Positions 18,290 through 30,336 of a stretch of 64,000 bases of DNA are shown here, piece after piece; the stretch's first letter is position 1, and each line of letters starts with the position of its first letter. A program made the translations under genes and the position numbers. The stretch comes from an uncultured Paracoccaceae bacterium (GTDB lineage Bacteria; Pseudomonadota; Alphaproteobacteria; Rhodobacterales; Rhodobacteraceae). Under the pieces are notes generated by a model. It saw only the letters and a program-made list of their open reading frames with translations. It was not told where the DNA came from and did not search any database. The stretch lies in the NCBI GenBank assembly GCA_947493255.1, contig CANLQK010000006.1, positions 124,001 through 188,000 on the forward strand. The letters are read 5' to 3'.

Positions 18290-19146
18290 ATCAGTCGCCC
18301 TTCGGTCACACGTTGCCAGAAACTTTTGTGAGCAAATCTGAATTGCCGCGAACTGTTGCGAAAACCGACCTCAACCAAAACGTTTGCGCCTATTTGGAAA
18401 CCACTGCCCCGTCTTTTCGCACCATGCGCCTCACCTATCATAACCGACCAACACGCGATGTAGCCCAAAACAGCTCAGGATATTGCAGCAGGGTCCAACG
18501 GGCCCGCAGGATTGGCAGTCACCGATATGATCGCGCAGTGAAGGTTCTTGCATCACACCCAATTTCGCCAATGGTGAACCGATGCTCGCAGTGTCCTTGA
18601 TCGCGCGATGCGCCGCACCGACCTGACCGATTTCGCCAATCGCTCTGGTCACAGTCTATCGGATGGGGCAATAGCAATGCTACAGGCAGGCGCCATTCTC
18701 CAAGGATAACCCTTCTTGTCCATCGACGCACAGCTTGATTGCATCCCTGACCAACGATGAACTGAAAGGCCCGCACAGCTTCACCACATTGCCCGCATGC
18801 TGCATAGCGTTTGCCGTTTGGGCTATCGTGTCGCTGGTTCCGCCCAATTTGAACGATGACACATTCGCGAGCAGGCAAGACCTTGCAAATTACCTGATAT
18901 CTATCCATGGCCGAATAGTTGTCTTGGGTAGCTGTTCGGATTTTGTAGAGTACCTGGACGAAACGTCACCCTTTCCAGAAAGACGGGCTGGTTCTTATTT
19001 AAAAGGCTCGTCAGTTCCTTCAACCTATTCTGCCAGCGGTTGGAGGCAGAGTGGGTCGGTTACCTAATGCCAATTGCGACGAATCTAACTGTGGACTGAT
19101 ACAATCGGAACCATCGCGTCGAAGTCATCTACACCGCTACCCAAGA
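18290..19146. other. Gene-poor stretch, probably decayed coding DNA
   Basis: No frame on either strand has both a ribosome site and a recognisable family. Short plus-strand pieces have coding-like composition in shifting frames (for example a 33-codon piece from ATG 18608, and a stretch at 18722-19060 without stops), which suggests an old pseudogene broken by frameshifts. I cannot name the parent. A terminator for the next minus-strand gene lies at its right end. Confidence 0.4.
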
Positions 19147-19188
19147 ATAAAAAAACGCAGCCACCAAGTGCTTGGCAGGCTGCGTTCA
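19147..19188 (-). terminator. Rho-independent terminator of the LysR gene
   Basis: The arms AACGCAGCC and GGCTGCGTT form a 9-bp stem. Read on the minus strand the hairpin is followed by a run of T (seen as AATAAAAAAA on the plus strand), about 35 bp after the LysR stop codon. Confidence 0.85.
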
Positions 19189-19222
19189 GGTGGGGTGTTG
19201 CACCCTGGGATTTCAATTTCGC

Positions 19223-20128
19223 TTACCAGGCCTCGGGGCCCTTTTCAGCGAATGCATGCACGAGAAAGTCGATGAACGCGCGGACCTTTGGCTGTGTGAA
19301 GCGGCCTGGTGGGTACACGGCGTAAATGCCTTGCGTTTCAACCGGCAGGTCAGGAATTGCTTCTTCGACGAGACCTTTTTCCATTGCCTCTGCGTAGAGG
19401 AAGGAAGGCAAGTAGGCGATGCCAAGGCCCGAGATCGCTGCGTTTAGCAACGACTGACCGTCATTTACAGTTAGCCAGCCGGCTGTACGCACCTGACGTT
19501 TTTCACCAGATGGTGCAGTCAATTTCCAAACGGCCGAATTGGCTTGGTTGGAATAGTGAAGCAGCTTGTGTTCGTTCAGATCATCGATCTTTTGAGGACG
19601 ACCATATTGTTCGAAATATCCGGGTGACGCGACCATGCGACGGGATGTTTCTGTCAATTTGCGGGCACGCAGGGTGCTGTCTTCCAGCTCACCAATGCGG
19701 ACGGCCATATCAAAGCCTTCTGAAATCAGTTCAACGTAGCGGTTGTTCAGCACCATGTTGACCGTGATGTCAGGAAATTCACCAAGGAAATCACCAAGAA
19801 CCGGAGAAAGGTGGTTTACACCAAAATCGGTCGCAACACTGATCCGCAACAACCCTGATGGGGCTGACTGCATAGATGTGACCAAGGCGTCGGCCTCGCC
19901 TGCATCGTTGAGAACGCGACGGGCGCGGTCGTAATAGGCCAAGCCAATTTCCGTTGGGCTGACGCGACGGGTCGTGCGGTTCAGCAAGCGCGCACCAAGG
20001 CGGGCTTCAAGGCTAGAGACGTGCTTAGAGACAGCGGATTTTGAAATCCCCATCTTTTTGGCAGCGTCTGTAAATCCACCCTGATCCACAACAGTGGCGA
20101 AGGCTTCCATTTCCGTAAGGCGATCCAT
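19223..20128 (-). CDS. LysR-family transcriptional regulator, 301 aa
   Basis: DNA-binding activator or repressor. The winged HTH occupies residues 1-60 (MEAFATVVDQGGFTDAAKKM; KSAVSKHVSSLEARLG), and the effector domain starts near 90 (GLLRISVATDFGVNHLSPVL). It resembles the CrgA/DmlR-like subgroup (LNRTTRRVSPTEIG). It is divergent from the GNAT gene across 195 bp, which may be its target, and has its own terminator. The ligand is unknown. Confidence 0.92.
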   Translation of the reverse strand: MDRLTEMEAFATVVDQGGFTDAAKKMGISKSAVSKHVSSLEARLGARLLNRTTRRVSPTEIGLAYYDRARRVLNDAGEADALVTSMQSAPSGLLRISVATDFGVNHLSPVLGDFLGEFPDITVNMVLNNRYVELISEGFDMAVRIGELEDSTLRARKLTETSRRMVASPGYFEQYGRPQKIDDLNEHKLLHYSNQANSAVWKLTAPSGEKRQVRTAGWLTVNDGQSLLNAAISGLGIAYLPSFLYAEAMEKGLVEEAIPDLPVETQGIYAVYPPGRFTQPKVRAFIDFLVHAFAEKGPEAW

Positions 20129-20323
20129 TCGGTGTCCTCGGTTTGCGTCTTAATTCGAGGAACAGATATCAGGGTGAAATCGGGCAGGACTGGGGCGCTG
20201 GCCTGACAATTGCGGGGTTTCTAGGGGACTGTTGCGAGGCAGGAAACAAGGAAACAGGGTGTTTCCTATGGTTTTCGCCAGATTAACCCGCCAGAAAGAG
20301 GCCAGCAGTTTTTGAGGAAAGCA

Positions 20324-20998
20324 ATGCAAAAGACAGAGCAGTTGTTGGGGTCACCTATTACGCAAACCGAATGGCCCGCCCCAAATCTTACACCTATGCA
20401 GGGCCAAACATGTAATTTGGAGCCACTGGGCCAAGATCACTTGGATGATCTTTGGCAGCACGCAAAGGCGCATCCAACCAGCTTCAACTATTTGCGGTAC
20501 GGTCCGTTCGACAAGAGAGAGGCCCTGCAGAGCTTGTTGTCAGATATAACCACGCGTGTAGATCAACCGTTCTGGGCGGTGTGCGCCATTGGGGGAGGTG
20601 CGAAGGGTTGGCTTTCCATTTGTGACATTGACCAAGCCAACAGCAGCATCGAAATTGGTAGCATCTGGTTTTCACCCGACCTTCAGGGAACGCGTGCGGC
20701 TCGAGAGGCGATCTTTCTGGCGATGTGTCATTGTATGGACGATCTGGGGTACGAGCGGCTTGTTTGGCGTTGTCAGGCCGAAAACACCAAATCATTTAGG
20801 GCGGCTGAAAACTTGGGCTTCACCTTCGAGGGGACATGGAGAAATGCAGCCGTGACGAAAGGGCGTCAACGGGGGGTCGCATGGTTTTCGATCCTTAAAG
20901 ATGAATGGCCAGCCCGCCGCACAGCAATCGCGACTTGGCTGGCCGATGAGAATTTCGACGCCGACGGAAAACAACGGGCGCGACTAGGTGAACGCTAA
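20324..20998 (+). CDS. GNAT-family N-acetyltransferase, RimJ/RimL-like, 224 aa
   Basis: Acetyl-CoA-dependent acetyltransferase of the type that modifies protein N-termini or small amines. The core contains IEIGSIWFSPDLQGTRAAREA (acetyl-CoA pyrophosphate loop region), GYERLVWRCQAENTKSFRAAE and LGFTFEGTWR, typical of Acetyltransf_3. ATG 20324 has GAGGA eight bases upstream; a TTG at 20312 would overlap that ribosome site. It is divergent from the LysR gene and ends 25 bp from the converging fadH gene. The substrate is unknown. Confidence 0.88.
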   Translation: MQKTEQLLGSPITQTEWPAPNLTPMQGQTCNLEPLGQDHLDDLWQHAKAHPTSFNYLRYGPFDKREALQSLLSDITTRVDQPFWAVCAIGGGAKGWLSICDIDQANSSIEIGSIWFSPDLQGTRAAREAIFLAMCHCMDDLGYERLVWRCQAENTKSFRAAENLGFTFEGTWRNAAVTKGRQRGVAWFSILKDEWPARRTAIATWLADENFDADGKQRARLGER

Positions 20999-21023
20999 GC
21001 ACTCACCTAACCGCACGGCTTAT

Positions 21024-23093
<2,070 letters not shown>

Positions 23094-23202
23094 TCACCTT
23101 AAACGCGGCGTCATGTTTCGTTGGTTCTAAAGCACAAAGGCGGACACCACTATGCGGTCGCTCGTCGACTTTTGTTCAAGCAGCCGCCCAATTGGCCGAA
23201 AC

Positions 23203-23586
23203 TTAGCCCATCGTCTCGACACAGTGGCGGCGAAATGCCTTTTTTAACATGTCGAGCTCGGCACGTAACAGCGATAGTTCTGCACGAATATCTTCCGCCA
23301 AAGCATCACCAGCCACGATCGAAAAGCTACCGAGAACGTCATCTTCACGCATGTCTCTAATTACGAACGTCTGTACACCATCTGCGATCCGGTCTGTTGG
23401 AATGGGAATACGTAATACCCAATGTTCCTCAACGCGATCTTGAACAACCTCGACACCATCTACCGGAAAATCCAGATGTGTAACCTCGATTCGAGGCTCC
23501 CAATCCGCATCACCATCCTTTTTGATTGCACCGTGCCAAACACCCTCAGAGATGCGCAGCTTGGTCAGTTCTATCGTGCCAGCCAT
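23203..23586 (-). CDS. Conserved hypothetical protein, 127 aa
   Basis: I do not recognise a named family. The protein is soluble and acidic: a beta-rich N-terminal part (IELTKLRISEGVWHGAIKK; WVLRIPIPTDRIADGVQTFVI) and a C-terminal helix with coiled-coil character (DIRAELSLLRAELDMLKKAF). GGAGAGAT precedes ATG 23586. It lies 11 bp downstream of the 257-residue gene on the same strand, so the two probably form an operon and may work together. Confidence 0.75.
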   Translation of the reverse strand: MAGTIELTKLRISEGVWHGAIKKDGDADWEPRIEVTHLDFPVDGVEVVQDRVEEHWVLRIPIPTDRIADGVQTFVIRDMREDDVLGSFSIVAGDALAEDIRAELSLLRAELDMLKKAFRRHCVETMG

Positions 23587-23597
23587 GTCTATCTCTC

Positions 23598-24371
23598 CTA
23601 AAGTTCAGCGCGTGGATTGCGTGAGAAGGTCACATCGCGGATTGTGACTTGGTTCATTTCCGGACCCTCAAATATCAAATCGACCCACATCGCTTCAACG
23701 CGTTTTTCGTTCAGCTTGGTGTAGGCAAGGTCAAATTCGACCACGATAGAATCATCATGCAACGGAAGTTCACGAACAATCTGTTCCGTATTTGGGCCAT
23801 GTCGCACATTCAAACGCGCGAAAATCTCTAGCGGTTTCTCCACTTCAACGATTGCCTCTAGGCGCAACAAATGTGTTCGAAGCAATCCTTGGCAACCACT
23901 GTTGGGCAAGTTCAAAACGAGGCTAAGGAACGAGCCATCAAACCGGAACACGTCCATCCGCAAACCAAACGGTGCAAGGTCGGCCTCTTTGGTGTTGCGC
24001 AGTTGGCGAAGGGTTAACTCTGAGATGTCGCAGTCGTGGAATACCGTAACCTCATCCCCTAGCTTGGTCTTACTTTCCACCGCACTAAGCCCTTTGAAAG
24101 GCAACGCGCCACGCCAAAGTTGGGGGCGCCAAGACCAATCTGTGCCTGCCGGTTTAGGAAATGAGGATGATCCAATACGTGGCAATGCGAGACGGTTGTC
24201 CGCCGTAAAAGTCAATTCATCTAGTTTTTGACGTAAAATTCGTGCCTCGGTCCGACGGCGACGTAGTACTGAAAGGTCCGTCGAATGCGCGGCATTGGCG
24301 GCCCGCGACCAGAAAGCCCGTGCGCGGCGCATCAAAACGCGTTCCAATATTCCTGATCTGTATTCAGCCAT
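23598..24371 (-). CDS. Conserved hypothetical protein of Rhodobacteraceae (resembles DUF6478), 257 aa
   Basis: The sequence looks like a protein common in Rhodobacteraceae that I recall as DUF6478; that name is from memory. There is a basic N-terminal helix region (RRARAFWSRAA; LRRRRTEARILRQKLDEL), then TDWSWRPQLWRGALPFKG, VTVFHDCDISELTLRQLRN, ADLAPFGLRMDVFRFDGSFLS and RHGPNTEQIVRELPL. No signal peptide, membrane span or catalytic motif is evident. It is followed 11 bp later by the 127-residue partner gene. Function unknown. Confidence 0.8.
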   Translation of the reverse strand: MAEYRSGILERVLMRRARAFWSRAANAAHSTDLSVLRRRRTEARILRQKLDELTFTADNRLALPRIGSSSFPKPAGTDWSWRPQLWRGALPFKGLSAVESKTKLGDEVTVFHDCDISELTLRQLRNTKEADLAPFGLRMDVFRFDGSFLSLVLNLPNSGCQGLLRTHLLRLEAIVEVEKPLEIFARLNVRHGPNTEQIVRELPLHDDSIVVEFDLAYTKLNEKRVEAMWVDLIFEGPEMNQVTIRDVTFSRNPRAEL

Positions 24372-24459
24372 CGTGCCTGTGCCACTTTCCTATCACGACA
24401 CCATACCTGCCAAATTGTTTCACAAAAGGAAACAATTTGCAGAGCATTCCCCGTAGCCT

Positions 24460-25125
24460 TTATGTGTTTTCATCTGAAGGTTGCGCCAAGCTGTTCGCCC
24501 CTGCGATTTCGCTCATTGCTAGGATTAGCAGACGCTCTGCCTCAGAACGACTCAATTCGTTGCGGTCGAATTTCAAAACAGAAACGGTTGCTAGGCGGCC
24601 ATTCACATCCATGAACCCCCGCCATTGTTCGCCGCTTGTCCCAGCAAACACTGGGCCTGAAGCGTCTGAAAACCGAACCAAGACACCGGACCGGTCAGAT
24701 ACGACAGCAACGTCTGACAAGCTGGCGGCATCCCCGTTCGCAGACAAAATTCGACGACCGGCATCAGACATCAGGAACGCCGAGAATGGCTCTTCGTTTC
24801 CGGCTACGCTCGCGGTGTTTTCATCCCCAAATTGCACGGTAATCAGCCCATCAAGCCTGGGCATTACGACCGCTTCGTCTGATAGCAACGCACAACCCGC
24901 CAGCACTGCGAACCCGCGCCGCGCATCACTGGCGGCTTGGTCAACGCAATAGCCTTCGGGGCCTCGAACACGAACATCGCCGCCTAACAGCCCCAATGTC
25001 CGGATGCCTTCGTTCGTTGCATCAGTAGGCCCGCCAATATTGGCGAGCCCATTGGCGACGCGGTCACCCACCTCAGCACATCCGACAAGGCCAAACACGG
25101 CCATACTCAATACACACGCACGCAT
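24460..25125 (-). CDS. Putative lipoprotein, 221 aa
   Basis: Starts with a lipoprotein signal (MRACVLSMAVFGLVGC, lipobox LVGC). The rest is an unnamed periplasmic-type protein with two Cys (GYCVDQAASDARRGFAVLAGC) that may form a disulfide. It begins 11 bp after the ilvD stop codon on the same strand; the ribosome site AAGGG lies eight bases upstream of ATG 25125, overlapping the ilvD end, so the two are likely cotranscribed. ATG 25131 is the alternative start but sits too close to the ribosome site. Function unknown. Confidence 0.78.
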   Translation of the reverse strand: MRACVLSMAVFGLVGCAEVGDRVANGLANIGGPTDATNEGIRTLGLLGGDVRVRGPEGYCVDQAASDARRGFAVLAGCALLSDEAVVMPRLDGLITVQFGDENTASVAGNEEPFSAFLMSDAGRRILSANGDAASLSDVAVVSDRSGVLVRFSDASGPVFAGTSGEQWRGFMDVNGRLATVSVLKFDRNELSRSEAERLLILAMSEIAGANSLAQPSDENT

Positions 25126-25136
25126 AAACATGACCC

Positions 25137-26900
25137 TTATAGGTCCATGTAGATATGACGTTCTTCTTTTGCACCCGGATGTGTGACAGCCCCTTTTAGG
25201 GCACCGCCTACAAGCTGCGAGTACTTCCAAAGCGCGCCAGACGCGTAGATCGTTTCTTTCGGGCCTTTCCAGTCAGCTTTGCGTTGTGCCAATTCATCAT
25301 CAGACAAAGCCACAGAAAGTTCACCTGAGACGGCATCAATGGTGATCATGTCGCCGTCTTTCAGTAGGCCAATAGGGCCAGCATGCGCGGCTTCTGGGCC
25401 AACGTGTCCAACGCAGAACCCGCGTGTTGCGCCAGAGAAACGGCCATCGGTGATAAGCGCCACCTTCTTGCCCATGCCCTGACCGGAAAGAGCAGCAGTT
25501 GTCGCCAGCATTTCACGCATACCTGGGCCACCTGATGGACCTTCGTTGCGAATGACCAGAACTTCACCCTCTTTGTATTCCCGTTTCTTGACGGCATCGA
25601 ATGCGTCTTCTTCGCTTTCAAATACGCGCGCTGGGCCGGTGAAGGATTGTTCTTCGGCGGACATGCCAGCGACCTTAACAATCGCGCCTTCAGGTGCGAG
25701 GTTGCCTTTCAAGCCAACAACACCACCCGTTGCTGTGATTGGTGTCGCCACTGGATAAATCACAGTGCCATCAGCATCGCGGTCGATCTTGTCGAGTTCT
25801 GCGCCGATGGTTTCACCTGTCGCCGTCATGCAGTCTTCGTGCATTAGACCTGCTTTGCGAAGTTCACGCATAACCACTGGTACGCCGCCTACTTCATAGA
25901 GGTCCTTAGCCACATATTGCCCACCCGGCTTCAGGTCGACAAAGTACGGCGTGTCGCGGAAGATTTCGCAGACATCCATCAGGTCGAAGTCGATGCCAGC
26001 TTCATGAGCAATGGCAGGCAAGTGCAGACCCGCGTTGGTGGAGCCACCGGTACAGGCAACAACGCGCGCCGCATTTTCAAGTGACTTGCGTGTGACGATG
26101 TCGCGGGCGCGGATATTCTTTTCGATCAACGCCATAACTGCTTCGCCAGAGGCTTTGCCGTATTGGTCGCGGGATTCATATGGTGCGGGCGCACCCGAAG
26201 AGTTTGGCAGCGCAAGGCCAATGGCTTCGGACACACAAGCCATTGTGTTCGCGGTGAACTGACCGCCACATGCACCAGCGGATGGGCATGCGACGCGCTC
26301 GAGCACTTCCAATTCTGCTTCGGACATGGTGCCGTTTTGTTGGCGACCAACCGCTTCGAACATGTCTTGCACGGTCAAATCACGGTTCGCAAAATCCTCT
26401 GGCACTTGGGCACCCGTAGGGGCGCGACCCGGTAGAATTGACCCGCCGTAGATGAATACAGATGGTGTGTTCAAACGAACCATCGCCATCATCATGCCAG
26501 GCAAGGATTTGTCACAGCCGGCCAAACCAACGATCGCGTCATAGCAGTGGCCGCGCATTGTCAGTTCAACGGTATCGGCAATTGCTTCGCGTGATGCCAA
26601 AGAAGACCGCATGCCTTCATGGCCCATTGCGATACCATCAGTCACCGTGATCGTCGTAAATTCGCGCGGGGTGCCTTTGGCCGTCTTAACGCCAAGTTTC
26701 ACTGATTGCGCCTGACGGTTCAGGGAGATGTTACAAGGTGCGGCTTCGTTCCAGCAGGTGGCGACACCAACTAGAGGTTGGTAAATTTCCTCTTCGGTCA
26801 TACCCATCGCATAGTAGTAGGACCGGTGCGGCGCACGGGCTGGGCCGACTGAAACGTGGCGGCTGGGCAGGTTCGGCTTGGTGGTTTTGCCTGTGGTCAT
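25137..26900 (-). CDS. ilvD: Dihydroxy-acid dehydratase, 587 aa
   Basis: Catalyses the dehydration of 2,3-dihydroxy-3-methylbutanoate (or -pentanoate) to the 2-keto acid, the third common step of valine and isoleucine synthesis. The Fe-S ligand cysteines are visible in [26 protein letters not shown] and [15 protein letters not shown], and the C-terminal GGPGMREML and [15 protein letters not shown] motifs are intact. ATG 26900 is preceded by GGAGG seven bases upstream; a longer frame to 26960 lacks one. A lipoprotein gene follows in the same transcript. Confidence 0.97.
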   Translation of the reverse strand: MTTGKTTKPNLPSRHVSVGPARAPHRSYYYAMGMTEEEIYQPLVGVATCWNEAAPCNISLNRQAQSVKLGVKTAKGTPREFTTITVTDGIAMGHEGMRSSLASREAIADTVELTMRGHCYDAIVGLAGCDKSLPGMMMAMVRLNTPSVFIYGGSILPGRAPTGAQVPEDFANRDLTVQDMFEAVGRQQNGTMSEAELEVLERVACPSAGACGGQFTANTMACVSEAIGLALPNSSGAPAPYESRDQYGKASGEAVMALIEKNIRARDIVTRKSLENAARVVACTGGSTNAGLHLPAIAHEAGIDFDLMDVCEIFRDTPYFVDLKPGGQYVAKDLYEVGGVPVVMRELRKAGLMHEDCMTATGETIGAELDKIDRDADGTVIYPVATPITATGGVVGLKGNLAPEGAIVKVAGMSAEEQSFTGPARVFESEEDAFDAVKKREYKEGEVLVIRNEGPSGGPGMREMLATTAALSGQGMGKKVALITDGRFSGATRGFCVGHVGPEAAHAGPIGLLKDGDMITIDAVSGELSVALSDDELAQRKADWKGPKETIYASGALWKYSQLVGGALKGAVTHPGAKEERHIYMDL

Positions 26901-27023
26901 GGGTATTCCTCCGGAAAATCGCGTTGCAAGGGGTCTAAATTGCCAACGCCGTCGGGACAAGCACGATCTGTTGTATCTGCATGCACCCTTTCCACACCAC
27001 GGGAATTCGGACAGTGTATCGCT

Positions 27024-27401
27024 ATGAACCTAACCTTCACGCCTTTGCCTGACGAATACGCCATTGTCCGCCTTGCCCATAACGCAACCGTACCCGCCTG
27101 GGTTGGCACCAGCGGTCTAGCTTCTGTGACCCGCGCAGATGATGAATTGTCGATTGTTTGCAAAACGGACAACGTTCCAAAAGACGAAATCGCTGATAAA
27201 GGATGGGCTGCGCTGCGCGTTGATCTGTTGGCGGATTTGGATGAGCCAGGCGTTGTAATGGCCGCGATCACACCAATTTCAAGCGCTGGTTTGGGTGTAT
27301 TTGTCCTTTCCACGCATCTGCGCGACTACATCCTTGTGCGGTTTCGCGAACTTGACCACGTGAAAGACGTATTAGAAAAAGCTGGGCATAACGTGCTTTG
27401 A
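27024..27401 (+). CDS. ACT domain-containing protein, 125 aa
   Basis: A small cytosolic protein of the ACT_7/CASTOR-like type, expected to bind amino acids. The N-terminal half begins [15 protein letters not shown] and the ACT core includes [27 protein letters not shown], ending in [15 protein letters not shown]. The start ATG 27024 fits the family N-terminus; the ribosome site is weak. It is divergent from ilvD across 123 bp and 54 bp upstream of accD. Its regulatory target is unknown. Confidence 0.82.
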   Translation: MNLTFTPLPDEYAIVRLAHNATVPAWVGTSGLASVTRADDELSIVCKTDNVPKDEIADKGWAALRVDLLADLDEPGVVMAAITPISSAGLGVFVLSTHLRDYILVRFRELDHVKDVLEKAGHNVL

Positions 27402-27455
27402 TTGCAATTGTTGACGTAGCGGCTTATCTGACGGGCAACTAAATTCGAGGCTTCT

Positions 27456-28385
27456 ATGAACTGGATTTCTAACTACGTCCGCCCACACATCAATTCGATC
27501 TTTTCGCGCCGCGAGACGCCTGACAACCTTTGGACCAAATGTACCGACTGCGGGACAATGCTGTTCCATCGCGAGCTGTCTGAAAATCTGAATGTTTGCA
27601 CATCTTGTGGGCATCACATGGCGATCTCTCCGCGCGATCGGTTCATTGCCTTGTTCGATGGCGGGATTTTTGTCGAAATCGATGTACCTGAACCAACAGC
27701 AGATCCTCTGAACTTTCGCGATCAAAAGAAGTATCCGGACCGCATGAAAGCCGCCCAAAAGAAAACGGGTGAAAAAGAAGCGATGTTGGTTGCCGAAGGC
27801 GAAATCGGTCGCACGCCAATTGTGGCATGTGCCCAAGACTTTGGTTTCATGGGCGGTTCGATGTCCATGTATGTAGGTAACGCAATTATTGCTGCAGCCG
27901 AGCGCGCGATTGAATTGAAACGCCCGTTGGTCCTGTTTTCCGCGGCGGGCGGTGCTCGTATGCAAGAAGGCATCCTTGGCCTGATGCAAATGCCGCGCAC
28001 TACAATTGCTGTGGAAATGCTAAAGGAAGCGGGGCTGCCTTATATCGTGGTTTTGACGCACCCGACGACCGGTGGCGTCACTGCATCCTACGCGATGTTG
28101 GGTGATGTGCAGATTGCAGAGCCAAACGCGTTGATCGGTTTTGCCGGCGCACGTGTGATCGAACAAACCATCCGTGAAAAGCTGCCCGAAGGGTTCCAAC
28201 GCGCAGAATACCTGTTGGACCACGGAATGTTGGACCGTGTGACGCCACGGGGCGACATGCGCGACGAGCTGATCACCATTATCCGCATGCTGATGGGGCT
28301 TGATCCGGTTGTGGTGGGAGACTTGCCCGCACCGACCAAAGAGGAGAAAGCCGAAACCGCGCCAACCGAGGATGCAGATAAGTGA
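27456..28385 (+). CDS. accD: Acetyl-CoA carboxylase carboxyltransferase subunit beta, 309 aa
   Basis: Transfers the carboxyl group from biotin to acetyl-CoA, giving malonyl-CoA for fatty acid synthesis, in complex with AccA. The N-terminal zinc ribbon has four Cys (CTDCG and CTSCGHH). The crotonase-like core has [15 protein letters not shown] and the oxyanion segment [16 protein letters not shown] precedes ATG 27456. The stop overlaps the GTG start of folC in GTGA, the conserved accD-folC pairing. Confidence 0.97.
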   Translation: MNWISNYVRPHINSIFSRRETPDNLWTKCTDCGTMLFHRELSENLNVCTSCGHHMAISPRDRFIALFDGGIFVEIDVPEPTADPLNFRDQKKYPDRMKAAQKKTGEKEAMLVAEGEIGRTPIVACAQDFGFMGGSMSMYVGNAIIAAAERAIELKRPLVLFSAAGGARMQEGILGLMQMPRTTIAVEMLKEAGLPYIVVLTHPTTGGVTASYAMLGDVQIAEPNALIGFAGARVIEQTIREKLPEGFQRAEYLLDHGMLDRVTPRGDMRDELITIIRMLMGLDPVVVGDLPAPTKEEKAETAPTEDADK

Positions 28386-29650
28386 GCAACGGGTCGGACA
28401 TCATCCTAGAACGGATGATGGCGTTGCACCCCAAGGTCATTGACTTGACCTTGGACCGCATGTGGCGGCTGCTTGATGCTTTGGGCAATCCTCAAGACCG
28501 GCTGCCGCCGGTCATTCATATTGCGGGAACCAACGGCAAAGGGTCGACCCAAGCGATGATACGCGCAGGGTTAGAGGCATCCGGAGCAAAGGTTCATGCC
28601 TATACTTCACCGCACTTAGCGCGATTTCACGAACGCATACGGTTAGCCGGCACATTGATCACCGAACAGGCGTTAACGGAAACGTTGGACCGTTGCTACG
28701 TCGCGAATGATGGGGCAGACATAACGTATTTCGAAATAACGACGTGCGCGGCATTGCTCGCATTTGCAGAGACACCTGCTGATTTTACATTGCTAGAAGT
28801 GGGTTTGGGCGGACGCTTAGACGCGACCAATGTGATGACTCCGAAACTGTCGATCATCACTCCTGTCGATCTGGACCACCAACAATTCCTCGGTGAAACG
28901 CTACCTGAAATCGCCGGTGAAAAGGCCGGGATCATCAAACGTGGCGTACCGTGCATCGTTGGCCCACAACAAGATGACGCAATGGATGTGATTGAACGCA
29001 CCGCGATGCGTATCGGCGCACCACTTTTCGCGTATTCACAACACTTTCATGTCACCGAAGAACATGAACGGCTAATCTATCAGGACGAAACCAGCCTGCT
29101 GGACCTCCCTTTGCCTTCCCTGCCCGGCCCACATCAAATTCAAAACGCTGGAGCAGTCTTGGCGGCCCTTCGCCATCTTGGTGCCGATGAATTGGCCTGT
29201 GAAGCCGCCATGACACAAGCCTCGTGGCCTGCCCGAATGCAGCGCCTGACACAGGGGCGGTTCGTCGACCAAGCCGGCACCGCAGAAGTTTGGCTGGATG
29301 GCGGGCACAACCCTGCAGCCGCTAACGCAATTGCAGCAACTTTGGCGCGCCTACCAGATCGGCCGACACACCTAATTTGCGGAATGTTGAATACGAAGGA
29401 TGTCGCTGGATTTATGAAGCCCTTATCAGGACTTGCCGCATCTTTGACGGCGTGTTCGATCCCGGGGGAAAAAAACACACTGCCTGCCGAAACGACTGCG
29501 GCGGCCGCCAAGGATGCCGGACTACCAGCAACCACAGCGGACACTGTAGAAATGGCGATTGATGCGATCATTGCGACCGAACCGAATGCCCGGATATTGA
29601 TCTGTGGGTCGTTATATTTCGCAGGCCATTTTATGCGAGAAAACCAATGA
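28382..29650 (+). CDS. folC: Bifunctional folylpolyglutamate synthase/dihydrofolate synthase, 422 aa
   Basis: Adds glutamate to dihydropteroate and to reduced folates, using ATP. The P-loop GTNGKGST is near residue 50, then the omega loop and [14 protein letters not shown], the Mur-ligase motif [15 protein letters not shown], and [11 protein letters not shown]. The C-terminal domain has [11 protein letters not shown]. It starts with GTG overlapping the accD stop, so its translation is probably coupled. Its stop overlaps the next gene in ATGA. Confidence 0.96.
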   Translation: MSNGSDIILERMMALHPKVIDLTLDRMWRLLDALGNPQDRLPPVIHIAGTNGKGSTQAMIRAGLEASGAKVHAYTSPHLARFHERIRLAGTLITEQALTETLDRCYVANDGADITYFEITTCAALLAFAETPADFTLLEVGLGGRLDATNVMTPKLSIITPVDLDHQQFLGETLPEIAGEKAGIIKRGVPCIVGPQQDDAMDVIERTAMRIGAPLFAYSQHFHVTEEHERLIYQDETSLLDLPLPSLPGPHQIQNAGAVLAALRHLGADELACEAAMTQASWPARMQRLTQGRFVDQAGTAEVWLDGGHNPAAANAIAATLARLPDRPTHLICGMLNTKDVAGFMKPLSGLAASLTACSIPGEKNTLPAETTAAAAKDAGLPATTADTVEMAIDAIIATEPNARILICGSLYFAGHFMRENQ

Positions 29651-30186
29651 TCCGCTGTGTTGCTTTGTTGGCCTGCCTTGCGACCACAGCTAACGCTGCA
29701 GAGTTCGAGTTTTGCTGGGAAGGTGCGAACGAATATCGAATGGAAGGTTGGATGAGCGTACCGGACGAGGCAATGTCGAAGCCACTGGTTACCCACGATG
29801 ACATTACAGGGTTCTTCATTCAGGGCTTTCATGGAGATGTCCCATTAGGGGCCTGGGACCTAAGCCAACTGACTGTTTTCACCAGTTGGAACTTATCTTT
29901 TGACCCACGCGGAATGGTGTTCCCTACTGGCGGGATGCATAACAGCCCGAAAGGCCAAGCCTGGAACGCTGGAGGGCGTGCCGATGACTGTGGAAACCCC
30001 GGTTTTGGTTTTAATTCCGGCACAAACGCACAAGACATCTGCGTCAATAATGTTTGGCGAACCGACAGTATGATTTCGCGTTACACGCGATTTCCTGTGT
30101 TTGTCGCGGGCACCGCAAACCTTGATTGTGGGGGTGTCGCTTTGCTGGGCAGCCTGCAAACAGGGCGCGGTTCGGCCAGTCGCTAA
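29647..30186 (+). CDS. Secreted hypothetical protein, 179 aa
   Basis: A Sec signal peptide ([17 protein letters not shown], cleavage near AEF) is followed by a mature part of about 160 residues rich in Gly, Trp and aromatic residues, with four Cys (FCWEG, DDCGNPGFG, DICVNN and LDCGG) that may form disulfides in the periplasm. I recognise a resemblance to PEP-CTERM-like beta-sandwich proteins (GAWDLSQLTVF) but cannot name the family. It overlaps folC by four bases and is followed by a strong terminator, so it is the last gene of accD-folC. Confidence 0.8.
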   Translation: MIRCVALLACLATTANAAEFEFCWEGANEYRMEGWMSVPDEAMSKPLVTHDDITGFFIQGFHGDVPLGAWDLSQLTVFTSWNLSFDPRGMVFPTGGMHNSPKGQAWNAGGRADDCGNPGFGFNSGTNAQDICVNNVWRTDSMISRYTRFPVFVAGTANLDCGGVALLGSLQTGRGSASR

Positions 30187-30200
30187 CCAAAAAACCATAA

Positions 30201-30229
30201 AAAAACGAATCATCGATTCGTTTTTCCTT
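30201..30229 (+). terminator. Rho-independent terminator after the accD-folC operon
   Basis: A perfect 11-bp stem (AAAAACGAATC, GATTCGTTTTT) with a 3-nt loop lies just after the stop codon of the secreted protein and ends in a T-rich run. The A-rich left arm could also stop minus-strand transcription. Confidence 0.88.
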
Positions 30230-30336
30230 TGACGGCCGAATCGCATTGCCTCTATATCTAGAACTTAAATCTATTTGAGCGCAGGCCTGCCAGCCGTTGC
30301 ACTACATGTTGCGCTCATATCGTTGGGGGACGAGGG

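Noticed and set aside
18519-18908. Minus-strand 129-codon open frame in the gene-poor region
   Set aside because: No ribosome site, no family resemblance, very rich in Cys/Arg as antisense frames are; treated as chance within decayed DNA.
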